In this document: positions 34,971 through 44,046 of the stretch, in pieces
Layout of the letters: the number at the start of each line of letters is the position of its first letter
How positions within the stretch are numbered: position 1 is the stretch's first letter
Assembly: GCA_963834135.1 (NCBI GenBank)
Contig: CAWIAN010000005.1
Span: 62,001 to 126,000, forward strand
Direction of reading: 5' to 3'
Length of the DNA stretch: 64,000 bases
From: Bog-257 sp963834135
GTDB taxonomy: Bacteria > Acidobacteriota > Terriglobia > Terriglobales > Acidobacteriaceae
Notes under the pieces: generated by a model
What the model saw: the letters and a program-made list of their open reading frames with translations, nothing else
Told to the model about the DNA's origin: nothing
The model's database searches: none
Position numbers and translations under genes: made by a program

Positions 34971-35052
34971 TTGTCATCACGAGCGGAGCGAGGGCTCTGT
35001 TTTTCGTAGCTCCGATAAAACAGCAGATCCCTCGCTCCGCTCGTGATGACAA
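34971..35052. repeat. Perfect-armed GTCATCACGAGCG palindrome, copy 5
   Basis: 24-bp arms are perfect reverse complements: the left begins ttgtcatcacgagcgg (34971) and the right ends ccgctcgtgatgacaa (35052). About 34 bp between them are partly complementary too. It is the best-preserved member of the dispersed family and would form a long hairpin in RNA between mreB and mreC. Confidence 0.85.
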
Positions 35053-35148
35053 TTCTTAAAGTGCCTCACACTCGTGAACTGCGGGCCGTCGCCGGACGTG
35101 GCGCATAATATCCTTGGCAAGTCCCGGCATTGGTAGGCCGGCAAGAGT

Positions 35149-36504
35149 ATGGACACATTCCTAGGCCGCTTTAAGAACCTCATCGTCCTGGCGGCCATTC
35201 TGTTCGCCCAGGTAATTGGTCTGGCGGTGCAAGTGCGCCGCCCTACGGACGAAGGCCAAACCCGCCTCCTCCGAGTGTGGGCCATCTCCGCGGTCACTCC
35301 CATTGAGACTGCGGTTGTGCACAGCCAGGAGTGGGTTGCTGGCATCTTCACGAACTACGCTTATCTGCGTGGCGTCCGCCGCGAGAACCGCGAACTGCGC
35401 GCGGAAATCCAACAGATGAAAATCCAGCAGACGCGGATGGACGAAGACGCGCGCATGGCGCGGCGCGTCCAGGCGTTACTCGGATTCAAGGAACAGTACG
35501 TAGACTCCACGATCGCGGCACAGGTGATCGGCACCAGCGGCAGCGAGCAGTCACGCGTGCTCTACATCGACAAGGGCGCCAATGACGGCATCAAGACCGA
35601 CATGGCCGTGATCACGCCGACCGGCATTGTCGGCAAGATCGTTCAGGTCGCCGACAAGTGGTCGCAGGTACTGCCGATCAACGATCAGTTCAGCGGTGTG
35701 GGCGCCGCACTCAAAGATTCGCGGCTCCAGGGAATCCTGAAGGGAACTGGCACTGGAGCCACCACGCTGCAGTACATCATGAGCGATGAGAAGGTCGTGC
35801 CCGGCGAAGAGGTCATCACCAGCGGCGGCGATCGCATCTTTCCCAAAGGCCTGCCGGTTGGCAAAGTTGTTTCTGTCGAACCGGGCAAAGATCTCTTCCT
35901 CAACATTCGCGTGATTCCCTCTGCCCGGCTCGATCAGGTCGAAGAGGTATTAGTAGTGACCAAGATCACGGAGCGGATGCCCGACACCAAAGATCTCGGC
36001 CCGCTTCGCGCCTCTGACATTCTTGCCGAACGCCTGCCAACGGTTCCTAACAAAGCGGAAGTCGACGCCGCCGGCAACGCCAAGCCCGGAAGCGGGACAG
36101 CCGCTCCTGGTAATGTGGGCGCTGCATCGACTGGCACCACTGCCGCGGCGCCTGGCGCCCACCCCGCAACGACTGGCACGGCAAACAACAAGCCTCCAAG
36201 CGGCGCTGCAGGCTCGACAAAGCCCGCCGGAATAACGACCGTGCCACACGCGGCAGGAACCGCAACGGCCATAAAACCGAAGGCGGCCGCGGTCGCTCAT
36301 TCAACTGGTACAGGCGCAACCACGACTGGTACTACCACGACTCCACCGCCGAATGGGGTGCGAATTGTGAATAACGACGACGCTGCCGCTCCTCCGCCAA
36401 AGAAGACCAAGCCCCCCGCGGAATCTGCTCCGGCTCCAGCGCAAGCGGCTCCGCCTGTGCAGCAGCCGGCAACTCCTCCCGCAGGAGAGTCGCCACAGCA
36501 ATGA
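35149..36504 (+). CDS. mreC: Cell-shape protein MreC with long low-complexity tail
   Basis: Bitopic elongasome scaffold that links MreB to PBP2 in the periplasm. TM helix about 9-30, coiled coil about 72-108, and beta-barrel MreC domains about 120-275 with QSRVLYIDKGANDGIK and EEVITSGGDRIFPKGLPVG. The core ends near residue 300. Residues 310-451 are a disordered Ala/Thr/Pro/Gly-rich extension ending PPAGESPQQ. Standard MreC is roughly 280-330 residues. The stop overlaps mreD by 4 bp. Confidence 0.94.
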   Translation: MDTFLGRFKNLIVLAAILFAQVIGLAVQVRRPTDEGQTRLLRVWAISAVTPIETAVVHSQEWVAGIFTNYAYLRGVRRENRELRAEIQQMKIQQTRMDEDARMARRVQALLGFKEQYVDSTIAAQVIGTSGSEQSRVLYIDKGANDGIKTDMAVITPTGIVGKIVQVADKWSQVLPINDQFSGVGAALKDSRLQGILKGTGTGATTLQYIMSDEKVVPGEEVITSGGDRIFPKGLPVGKVVSVEPGKDLFLNIRVIPSARLDQVEEVLVVTKITERMPDTKDLGPLRASDILAERLPTVPNKAEVDAAGNAKPGSGTAAPGNVGAASTGTTAAAPGAHPATTGTANNKPPSGAAGSTKPAGITTVPHAAGTATAIKPKAAAVAHSTGTGATTTGTTTTPPPNGVRIVNNDDAAAPPPKKTKPPAESAPAPAQAAPPVQQPATPPAGESPQQ

Positions 36505-37043
36505 GCACACGGGTGATGCCATTCCGCGGCAGCGTAACCTCACGCGAGCAGGTCTCCGTCTACGAGTTCGGCTGGCCGGCGATCATCCTCATCCCGCTGG
36601 TCGCGATCCTGATCCAGATCTTCATTCCGGTGAAGGTCCGTTTCATGCCGATCATCGACCTGCCGTTCCTGGTGACGATCTTCTTCGCCACGGCCCGGCG
36701 CAACCCCATCACGGGATGCCTGACTGGATGCTTCATTGGCCTGCTGTATGACCTGTTTGCAGGACCGAGCCATCCGCTCGGCATGTACGGAATTGCATTG
36801 ACGGTCGTCGGATACCTGGCTTCCTCGCTGGGCGTAAAGATCGACGTCGAGAATCCCGGCTCGCGCTTCCTGATCACGTTCGTCTTCTTCGTGATCCATG
36901 AGGGCGTGTACTACGGAGTGGCACATGGCCTTCTGCGCCAGGGGCTTCAGTGGAGTTGGAGTCACACGGCCGTCTCCGCGCTGGCTAATGCGATTATTGG
37001 GGTCTTCCTGTTCATCTTTCTGGACCGGTTTAAGCAACGGTAA
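36501..37043 (+). CDS. mreD: Rod-shape-determining protein MreD
   Basis: Inner-membrane elongasome protein of 180 residues with about five TM helices. It contains the characteristic RRNPITGCLTGCFIGLLYDL near 70-90, and a Pro-containing first helix (GWPAIILIPLVAILIQIF). The start overlaps mreC by 4 bp (ATGA), showing coupling. The N-terminal 25 residues are polar. Confidence 0.92.
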   Translation: MSTRVMPFRGSVTSREQVSVYEFGWPAIILIPLVAILIQIFIPVKVRFMPIIDLPFLVTIFFATARRNPITGCLTGCFIGLLYDLFAGPSHPLGMYGIALTVVGYLASSLGVKIDVENPGSRFLITFVFFVIHEGVYYGVAHGLLRQGLQWSWSHTAVSALANAIIGVFLFIFLDRFKQR

Positions 37044-37267
37044 ATCCCTCACGGTGCCCATACTCCTAAAACAATTCCGCCAATTTTGCGCTGCTTTGGC
37101 TGGCCGATTCGGACTACAATGGAAAAGAATTCCGAGTCGCCACTTTCCATGCAATCGGGTGATCTTTCGCTGGACTTTGCTGCCTCTTAACAGGTAGCTG
37201 TCCCGTGGTGTGACCGTTTCCGGTCGGTAACAGTGCGCAGGTAGGACTTCGGAAAGATTCGTTCCTG

Positions 37268-39451
37268 ATGTTAGGTCGCGAGGATAAAGTCTCCCAGCTT
37301 CGGCTCACGGCAGTGCAATACATCCTGCTGGGAGTTTTTCTGATTTTGGCGTTCGGTCTGTGGCGCCTCCAGGTTGCCCGCAATGACTACTACAGCAATC
37401 TGGCCGAACAGAATCGCATCAAGCAAATCCCCATCCTGGCACCGCGCGGCAAAATTCTTGACCGCGAAGGCCGCATCATCGTCGACAACTATCCTTCGTT
37501 TTCGGTGCTGCTGCTGCGCGATCAGAAACGCGATCTTATGGCCGATGCCGACAAGATCGCGGCCGGCCTGCACATGCCGCCCGACGAACTCCGTACGCGC
37601 CTGCGGCGCATGGTCGCGGTCCCCGGCTATCAGCCGCTGTTCCTGAAAGACGACATCACCCCAGACGAACTGGCTTTCATCGAATCGCATCGCGCCGAAT
37701 TGCCTGAGCTCGAAACCATTACCGTGCATCGCCGTCTCTATCCCAAGAACGGTTTTATGGCACACGTGATCGGCTACGTGGGTCAGGTCAGCGAAGACAT
37801 GCTGAACCAGCCACAATGGGAGCTTTATAACTCTGGCGACATCGTCGGCATGTCGGGCGTCGAGCAGTACTACAACGATGTCCTAATGGGCAAGAACGGC
37901 TCGCGCCAGGTGCTGGTCAACAGCCGTGGCAAGGAAGTCGGTACCCTGAGCGATGTACAGGCTGTTCCCGGCAAGCCGCTCAAGCTGACCATCGATCTCG
38001 ACTTACAAATTGCTGCAGAAGAAGCTCTCGAAGGCAAGCCCGGCGCAATCGTCGCCATGAATCCGCAGACCGGCGAGATCCTGGCGATGGTAAGCCGCCC
38101 AGCGTTCGATCCCAACGAGTTCGCCGTGCACATCACGCGCGACGAATGGAACAGCCTGATCACCGATCCCGGCAAGCCGCTGCTGAACAAAGCTATTCAG
38201 GCGCAGCTCGCACCTGGTTCGGTCTTCAAGATCATCATGGCGACCGCCGGATTGCAGGAAGGCATCGCGCAAGACCTGGTGGTGAACTGCGGTGGTGGCA
38301 AGACTTTCTACGGACGCTTCTTCAAATGCTGGATCCTGGGCCACGGCTCGCACGGCAGCGTCAACATCAGCAAGGCGATCTATCAGTCCTGCGATTCATA
38401 CTTCTACACGCTGGCAGAAAAACTGGGCATCGACCGCATTGCCAAGTACGCAACGATGCTGGGCCTCGGACAGAAGACTGGAGTCGACTTGCCCCAGGAA
38501 GTTTCCGGCGTGATGCCGTCCGAGCAGTGGAAGATCAAGAACTTCAAGCAGAAGTGGTACGCAGGCGAGACCATCTCGGTTGGCATCGGACAGGGCGCGG
38601 TCGCGACTACCCCGATCCAACTGGCGCGAGCCATCGGCGCAATCACCAGCGACGGTGTGCTTGTCCGGCCGCACGTCGCCTTCCCCGATCAGTTCCCGCC
38701 GAATTTTAAGCAGGTAGCTTTGTACAACGACAAGGGTCACGTCCAGATCGACGAGCAGAACTGGACGACCATTACCGACGCCATGGCCAATGTCGTCTCA
38801 CCGATCGGAACCGCGGGCAGCGCTCACATTCCGGGCGTCGACTTCGCAGGCAAGACCGGAAGCGCTCAGACCGTCTCGAACCAACTGAAGTCAAAAATGA
38901 GCGCAAAGGAAAAGAGCGAGTACAAGGACAATGGCTGGTTCGTAGGCGTGACCCCGCGCCGCAATCCGCAGATTGTGGTGGCCTGCCTGTTTGAAGGTGG
39001 CGAGCACGGAGCGTTGGCCGCTCGCGTAGCTGCCAAGGTGATTGCAGCCTACGTTGAGAAGCAGCGACGTATCCAGACAGATGTCGCCAAAGCCAAGGGC
39101 GCCGGCAACAAGCAAGCTGAAGTCGCGGCCGTATGGCACTCGGGCGACGCGCAGAATCCCGACAAGCTGCAGGCGGGACACTTCAATATCCCGACGAACG
39201 AAGCCGTTAAGCCCGTCGCCGCAGCTCCCGGAGTCGAAGCCGGCGCGAAGCCGCTGCGCTCTTCCGATCTGCAAGCCACGGAATCGCACACTGAGATGGC
39301 GCAACCTGATGCAGACGCAAATGTGCCGGCGCCGCCTAAGCCTCCCGGAGTGGACGCTCAACCTAACGAAGTTCCTGAGAAGAAGAAAGCTCCCGGAGCG
39401 AGTTCACCCGCGGCGCCTCCGGCCGTCGCCCTTCCCGGGAGACAACCTTGA
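37268..39451 (+). CDS. mrdA: Penicillin-binding protein 2 (elongation-specific transpeptidase)
   Basis: Class B PBP that cross-links peptidoglycan during lateral elongation. 727 residues. TM about 16-36, dimerisation domain with APRGKILDREGRIIVDNYPS, and the transpeptidase domain with active-site S318-V-F-K321, the SCD motif at 374-376 and KTG at 529-531. A disordered Ala/Pro/Lys-rich tail of about 125 residues follows the enzyme domain (from about 600); typical PBP2 proteins end near 630. It is 224 bp after mreD and overlaps rodA by 4 bp. Confidence 0.95.
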   Translation: MLGREDKVSQLRLTAVQYILLGVFLILAFGLWRLQVARNDYYSNLAEQNRIKQIPILAPRGKILDREGRIIVDNYPSFSVLLLRDQKRDLMADADKIAAGLHMPPDELRTRLRRMVAVPGYQPLFLKDDITPDELAFIESHRAELPELETITVHRRLYPKNGFMAHVIGYVGQVSEDMLNQPQWELYNSGDIVGMSGVEQYYNDVLMGKNGSRQVLVNSRGKEVGTLSDVQAVPGKPLKLTIDLDLQIAAEEALEGKPGAIVAMNPQTGEILAMVSRPAFDPNEFAVHITRDEWNSLITDPGKPLLNKAIQAQLAPGSVFKIIMATAGLQEGIAQDLVVNCGGGKTFYGRFFKCWILGHGSHGSVNISKAIYQSCDSYFYTLAEKLGIDRIAKYATMLGLGQKTGVDLPQEVSGVMPSEQWKIKNFKQKWYAGETISVGIGQGAVATTPIQLARAIGAITSDGVLVRPHVAFPDQFPPNFKQVALYNDKGHVQIDEQNWTTITDAMANVVSPIGTAGSAHIPGVDFAGKTGSAQTVSNQLKSKMSAKEKSEYKDNGWFVGVTPRRNPQIVVACLFEGGEHGALAARVAAKVIAAYVEKQRRIQTDVAKAKGAGNKQAEVAAVWHSGDAQNPDKLQAGHFNIPTNEAVKPVAAAPGVEAGAKPLRSSDLQATESHTEMAQPDADANVPAPPKPPGVDAQPNEVPEKKKAPGASSPAAPPAVALPGRQP

Positions 39452-40533
39452 GCCGTTACGTTTCCTTCCGCGATTTCGATTGGGTTCTGCTGGTGCTGGT
39501 GTTAATGATCTGCTCCTTGGGCGTCGTCGAGATATATAGCGCGACGCTGGGCACCAAGTTTGCCGGCGTCCACCTCAAGCAGATCTACTGGATTCTCGGC
39601 GGCATCTCCCTGATGTTCATCGTGAGTTTGTTCAACTACCAGGCACTGCTGGAACGGGTGCCAGTGTTGTACGTGATTTCTATCGGATCGCTTCTGGCAG
39701 TGCTGGCGCTGGGCAAGGTCTATCTGGGCGCTAAGCGATGGGTCCAGATTGGTTCCTTCCACTTTCAACCGTCCGAGTGGGTGAAGCTGGTTCTGATCCT
39801 CGCCATGGCCAAATATTTCGCCGACGTCAAGACGGAATGCACGGCTCAGGACATTCTGAAGGCCGGGGCGCTTGTTGGCGTGCCCATGCTGATGGTGTTG
39901 CGGCAGCCCGACCTGGGCACCGCATTGACCTATATCCCTATCGCGGTGATGGGCCTGTTCCTGGGCGGCATGAAGGCCAAACATGCCCTGGTGATTCTGG
40001 TGGTAGGCGCGCTTTTGGCGCCTGTTGCCTGGCACGTGCTGAAGCCCTACCAGCGTGATCGTCTGACCAGCTTTATGCAGCCCGAAGCTGACTCGCAGGG
40101 CCACGGATATCAAGTGCTGCAATCGCTGGTGGCCGTGGGTGCCGGGGGCATCTTCGGCAAGGGAACCGCACACGGGAGCCAGACCCAGGGCCAGTTCCTG
40201 CCGGTGCCCCATACCGATTTCATCTTTGCCGCCTTTGCCGAGGAACACGGCTTCGTAGGCGCAATGGGCCTACTCCTGCTATACTTTGTCGTACTGATGC
40301 GTTTGATTCAGAACGCGCAGACGGCCCCCGACCGGGCGGGAAGCTTCGTGGTCATGGGAGTGGTTGCGGTACTCGCATTCCATCTCCTGGTAAACGTGGG
40401 TATGGTGGTAGGCTTCATGCCGGTCACGGGTATCCCCTTGCCGTTAATGAGTTACGGGGGGTCTTCAGTACTGTTCATGTTCTTGGCGCTGGGAATTGTG
40501 ATGAACATCCGCATGCGCCGGTTCGTGAACTGA
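39448..40533 (+). CDS. rodA: SEDS peptidoglycan glycosyltransferase RodA
   Basis: Polymerises lipid II as partner of PBP2. 361 residues with about ten TM helices. SEDS landmarks include GAKRWVQIGSFHFQPSEWVK, RQPDLGTALTYIPIAVMGLF and the C-terminal GIPLPLMSYGGSS. The start is TTG, overlapping the TGA of mrdA (TTGA), so the pair is translationally coupled. This preserves the mrdA-rodA arrangement. Confidence 0.95.
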   Translation: MSRYVSFRDFDWVLLVLVLMICSLGVVEIYSATLGTKFAGVHLKQIYWILGGISLMFIVSLFNYQALLERVPVLYVISIGSLLAVLALGKVYLGAKRWVQIGSFHFQPSEWVKLVLILAMAKYFADVKTECTAQDILKAGALVGVPMLMVLRQPDLGTALTYIPIAVMGLFLGGMKAKHALVILVVGALLAPVAWHVLKPYQRDRLTSFMQPEADSQGHGYQVLQSLVAVGAGGIFGKGTAHGSQTQGQFLPVPHTDFIFAAFAEEHGFVGAMGLLLLYFVVLMRLIQNAQTAPDRAGSFVVMGVVAVLAFHLLVNVGMVVGFMPVTGIPLPLMSYGGSSVLFMFLALGIVMNIRMRRFVN

Positions 40534-40917
40534 AGTCCAAAGGATTGTTGTAAGCGCGCCATCGGGCGCAAGCAGAAAAACAGCCGGTCCCACCCGTCGG
40601 CCAACAAGTGAAGGGTGAACACAAGATTACGACAGCCCTCACGTACGAGGGCATAGCCGGCCGCAAGGAGAACAGGGCCGGACAGGATTGCAAAAGTACA
40701 TTGTTCGGGCGGGAAACGGCCCTCTGGTTCATCCAGGTGAGACGCCACAAACCTTGAGCAGTGTCCTTGATACGGTGCCTAAGATTCCACAAATTATCGT
40801 TGTTCGAATCAGGTCAGGTTCACATCCGGACAATAGTCCTGGTGTGTCCACGCCCTAGTCACCCGTCGAGTATCCCTGTCCTTCCGTTGCCTGCGTCCGG
40901 TTGATACCGGAGCGTCC
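40534..40917 (+). other. Non-coding leader region of the RNase E/G gene
   Basis: 384 bp with no credible gene on either strand. It contains several short complementary stretches (gcgcc-atc-gggcgc at the start, and gccctc/gagggc around 40635-40650) and a possible weak -35-like ttgata near 40767. Its length and position suggest a structured 5' untranslated region, as in autoregulated rne genes, but this is unproven. It matches no RNA family I recognise. Confidence 0.4.
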
Positions 40918-43914
40918 ATGAACAAAGAACTTTACGTGTCCTCTACGCCACACGAAACCAAGGTGGCGTTGATGGAGGACGATCAACTCGCCGAAGTTTT
41001 CTTCGAGCGCGAAAATGAATACACCCTCGCGGGATCCATCTACAAAGGCCGCGTCACCCGCGTGCTTCCCGGCATGCAATCCGCCTTCGTCGACATCGGA
41101 CTGGAGCGCGACGCTTTTCTATACGTCTCCGACTTCCTCGAGATTACCGGGGACGAAGATGAAGACGAAGAGTTCGGCGAGATTCCGGCGCCGCGCGGCA
41201 CCATCGACGTCGGCAAACCGCAACCTCAACTGGAAGCGCAGCAGCAGGCCCGCGGCGAAAATGCAGCTGCCGGCCCTGAAATCGAAGAAGAAGACTTTGC
41301 CGTCGACTTCAATGTAGCCGAGTCCGAACAGTCCGCCGGCGAAGAAGGCGAAGCCGCGCAGGGTGAAGATTCCGAAGAAGGTTCTCGCCGCTGGCGGGGA
41401 CGTCGTCGCCGTCGTGGCGGACGCCGTGGAGGCCGCTTCGATCGTCCTGAGAACGAAGCTGCGCCCAAGCAGGCGGCGGAAGCAGCGCCGGAAGCGCCTG
41501 CGCCGCGCGTCGAAACACCTCGCGTCGAGTCACGCACCGAATCGCGAATTGAGTCGCGCACGGAATCGCGCCCGCGTCAGGCCTACGCTCCTCCAGCCGG
41601 ATATACGCCGATCATTCTGCCCGGCGAATCGATTTCGAAGTATCGCAATCTCCCGCAGCCCGAGGCGCCGAGCGCTGTCGAAGTAGATCACGACGATGTT
41701 GCCAGCCTCCCGGTCGAGGATTTTGTCTCCGCTGGTACCGTCGAAGAAGAGATTCAGGAAGAATCGACGCACCTCGATCAGGGCTTCGATGTAACCGAAA
41801 CCGTGCAGGCGGAAACGTCCACCGCGGTTGAGGAGGAGCCGGTCGAAGCCGCTCCTGTTGCTGAAGCCGCTCCCGTCGTGGAAGAGCAACAGCCTCGTTC
41901 GCGCCGTGGCCGTTTCGGAAGATGGCGTCGCAATGCTGCTCCTGCCGAGCCCGAAGCCGTTCCGACAGGTCTTGCTCAGCAGCCAGAAGAGTCCATTGCC
42001 GCGACCGAGAGTCACGGAGTAGCCGCTGCTACCCATGAGACCGCTGCCGGTCCTGTAGAACTCAACGAAGCCGCAATCGAAGATCACCGGCCCGTCGTGG
42101 AAGATCAGGCCCCTCAACACCTCGGGCAGAACACCGAAGCTCAATCCCAGCATGAAACTCACGATGAAGTCGAGCACGAGGTCGATACCCCCGCCGGAAA
42201 CTTCGAGCTGCAAACGTCTGAGCAACTCGCCGCGCCCGAGACCGCGCCCGAAGGCCGCACCCTCGAGCATGAGGTGCTCGAGGAAGAGGAGATGGACTAC
42301 CATCCTGTTCCCGACGACCTGAACGCTATCCGCGAAGTTGCGGGCGACGAAGAACTTGTTCTCGAAGAGGAGACGCTGGACGCCGGCAACGGCTACAACG
42401 AGCGCTGGGTGCCGAAGATCGAGGACGTCGACGAAGACGAGATCGTTGCCGCCGAAGAGCGCGGCGAAAACATCTTTGCCGCGGAAGAAGGCGAAGAGGA
42501 AGAAGAAGACGACGAAGTCAGCGGCGAAGAGGAAGAAGGTAACGGCCGCGCCGAACTTCGCGCTGCGACTCCCACAGCGGGTTACCAGCAGCGCAATGCC
42601 GAGCGTCCGGGCTACCAGCGCCGCGGAGGCCGCTTCGATCGCGATCGCGGACGCCGTGGCGGAGGCGGAGGTCGCCGCAACACCCGCAGCCGTCCCAACA
42701 CCAGCCGCAATCAGCCGCTCATCAGCGACTTGCTGAAAGAAGGTCAGGAAGTCCTGATTCAGATTGCCAAGGAGCCCATCGGCAAGAAAGGCGCGCGCAT
42801 CACCAGCCACATCGCGCTGCCAGGCCGCTTCCTGGTTTACATGCCGACGGTCAACCACGTCGGAGTCTCGCGCAAGATCAATTCCGACGAAGAGCGCATG
42901 CGCCTGAAACGCATCGTCACCAGCGAGCGCGAGAACGGCCTGGGCGGATTCATCGTCCGCACCGCCGCCGCGAACATCAAGGAAGAAGATCTTCGCGCCG
43001 ACATCCGCTTCCTGAAACATTTGTGGCACGAGATCAAGGACCGCGCCGAGAACAGCAAGTCGCCGGCGCTCATCTATCACGACCTTAACCTGGTGGAGCG
43101 CGTGCTGCGCGACCAGGTAAACGCCGACTTCTCGCAGATCTGGGTGGACACGGAAGACGAGTACGAGCGCGTAGTTCGCTTCGCCAGCCGCTTCCAGCCC
43201 TCGTTGGTGCGCCGCATCAAGCTGTACACCAAGGACGCGCCACTCTTCGAAGAGTTCAGCATCCAGGATGAGATCAACCGCTCGCTCAAGTCGAAGGTAT
43301 GGCTGAAAAGCGGCGGCCACATCGTCATCAACCAGACCGAAGCGCTGGTCGCTATCGACGTCAACACCGGCAAGTACGTCGGCAAGACGCAGCGACTGGA
43401 AGACACCATCGTGAAGACCAACGTCGACGCCATCAAGGAAATCGTGCGGCAGATCCGGCTGCGTGATCTCGGCGGCATCATCGTTATCGACTTCATCGAC
43501 ATGGACGAGCGCAAGAACCGGCAGAAGGTGATGATGGCGCTGGAAGAGGCGCTGCGCAGCGATCGCGCGCCTTCCAAGGTTCTCCAGTTCAACGATTTCG
43601 GACTGGTAGCCATCACCCGCAAGCGCGTCAAGCAATCGCTCGAGCGCACGCTGGGCGAGTCCTGTCCTTACTGCACGGGCGCGGGCTTCGTGAAATCGGT
43701 GCCCACCGTCTGCAACGAGCTCTACATCGAGATGCGCAAGATGACGAAGGTGCACGACAAGAAGGACATCATGGTCCGCGTGAACCCGGAAGTCGCCAAG
43801 GCGCTGAAGGCGAATAACGGAAAGCTCCTCACCGAGATGGAAGACCTGACCGGCAAGACGGTGCTGGTGAAGAGCGATCCCGCGCTGCATCAGGAGATGT
43901 TCGACATTCAATAA
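40918..43914 (+). CDS. rng: Ribonuclease E/G with interrupted S1 domain
   Basis: Endoribonuclease of RNA decay and rRNA processing, 998 residues. The S1 domain begins at about 35 (LAGSIYKGRVTRVLPGMQSA), breaks at about 78, and resumes near 602 (ISDLLKEGQEVLIQIAKEP). The intervening 520 residues are acidic Glu/Ala/Pro-rich disorder with three Arg-rich patches (RRGGRFDR at 169-176, RRGRFGR at 329-335, RRGGRFDR at 568-575). The catalytic domain has AIDVNTG with Asp814 and VIDFID with Asp858, and the Zn-link CPYC at 916-919. There is no long C-terminal scaffold, unlike E. coli RNase E. A terminator follows. Confidence 0.94.
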   Translation: MNKELYVSSTPHETKVALMEDDQLAEVFFERENEYTLAGSIYKGRVTRVLPGMQSAFVDIGLERDAFLYVSDFLEITGDEDEDEEFGEIPAPRGTIDVGKPQPQLEAQQQARGENAAAGPEIEEEDFAVDFNVAESEQSAGEEGEAAQGEDSEEGSRRWRGRRRRRGGRRGGRFDRPENEAAPKQAAEAAPEAPAPRVETPRVESRTESRIESRTESRPRQAYAPPAGYTPIILPGESISKYRNLPQPEAPSAVEVDHDDVASLPVEDFVSAGTVEEEIQEESTHLDQGFDVTETVQAETSTAVEEEPVEAAPVAEAAPVVEEQQPRSRRGRFGRWRRNAAPAEPEAVPTGLAQQPEESIAATESHGVAAATHETAAGPVELNEAAIEDHRPVVEDQAPQHLGQNTEAQSQHETHDEVEHEVDTPAGNFELQTSEQLAAPETAPEGRTLEHEVLEEEEMDYHPVPDDLNAIREVAGDEELVLEEETLDAGNGYNERWVPKIEDVDEDEIVAAEERGENIFAAEEGEEEEEDDEVSGEEEEGNGRAELRAATPTAGYQQRNAERPGYQRRGGRFDRDRGRRGGGGGRRNTRSRPNTSRNQPLISDLLKEGQEVLIQIAKEPIGKKGARITSHIALPGRFLVYMPTVNHVGVSRKINSDEERMRLKRIVTSERENGLGGFIVRTAAANIKEEDLRADIRFLKHLWHEIKDRAENSKSPALIYHDLNLVERVLRDQVNADFSQIWVDTEDEYERVVRFASRFQPSLVRRIKLYTKDAPLFEEFSIQDEINRSLKSKVWLKSGGHIVINQTEALVAIDVNTGKYVGKTQRLEDTIVKTNVDAIKEIVRQIRLRDLGGIIVIDFIDMDERKNRQKVMMALEEALRSDRAPSKVLQFNDFGLVAITRKRVKQSLERTLGESCPYCTGAGFVKSVPTVCNELYIEMRKMTKVHDKKDIMVRVNPEVAKALKANNGKLLTEMEDLTGKTVLVKSDPALHQEMFDIQ

Positions 43915-43943
43915 CAGCAGGGAATCGAGGTTAGGGGATGGTG

Positions 43944-43975
43944 AAAGGCCCGGCGCGAGTCGGGCCTTTTCGTTT
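43944..43975 (+). terminator. Rho-independent terminator after RNase E/G
   Basis: aaggcccg (43945-43952) pairs with cgggcctt (43961-43968) across an 8-nt loop, followed by ttttcgttt. It lies 30 nt after the stop. Confidence 0.88.
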
Positions 43976-44046
43976 CCAGAATGTCGGCTACGGGTTGAAT
44001 CGGACACCCGGATATCCCGACCAGGATCAGACCAAATGAGCCACGG

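Noticed and set aside
41530..44007. 825-codon minus-strand frame
   Set aside because: It lies opposite the RNase E/G gene, an effect of codon bias; the plus strand has all catalytic motifs.
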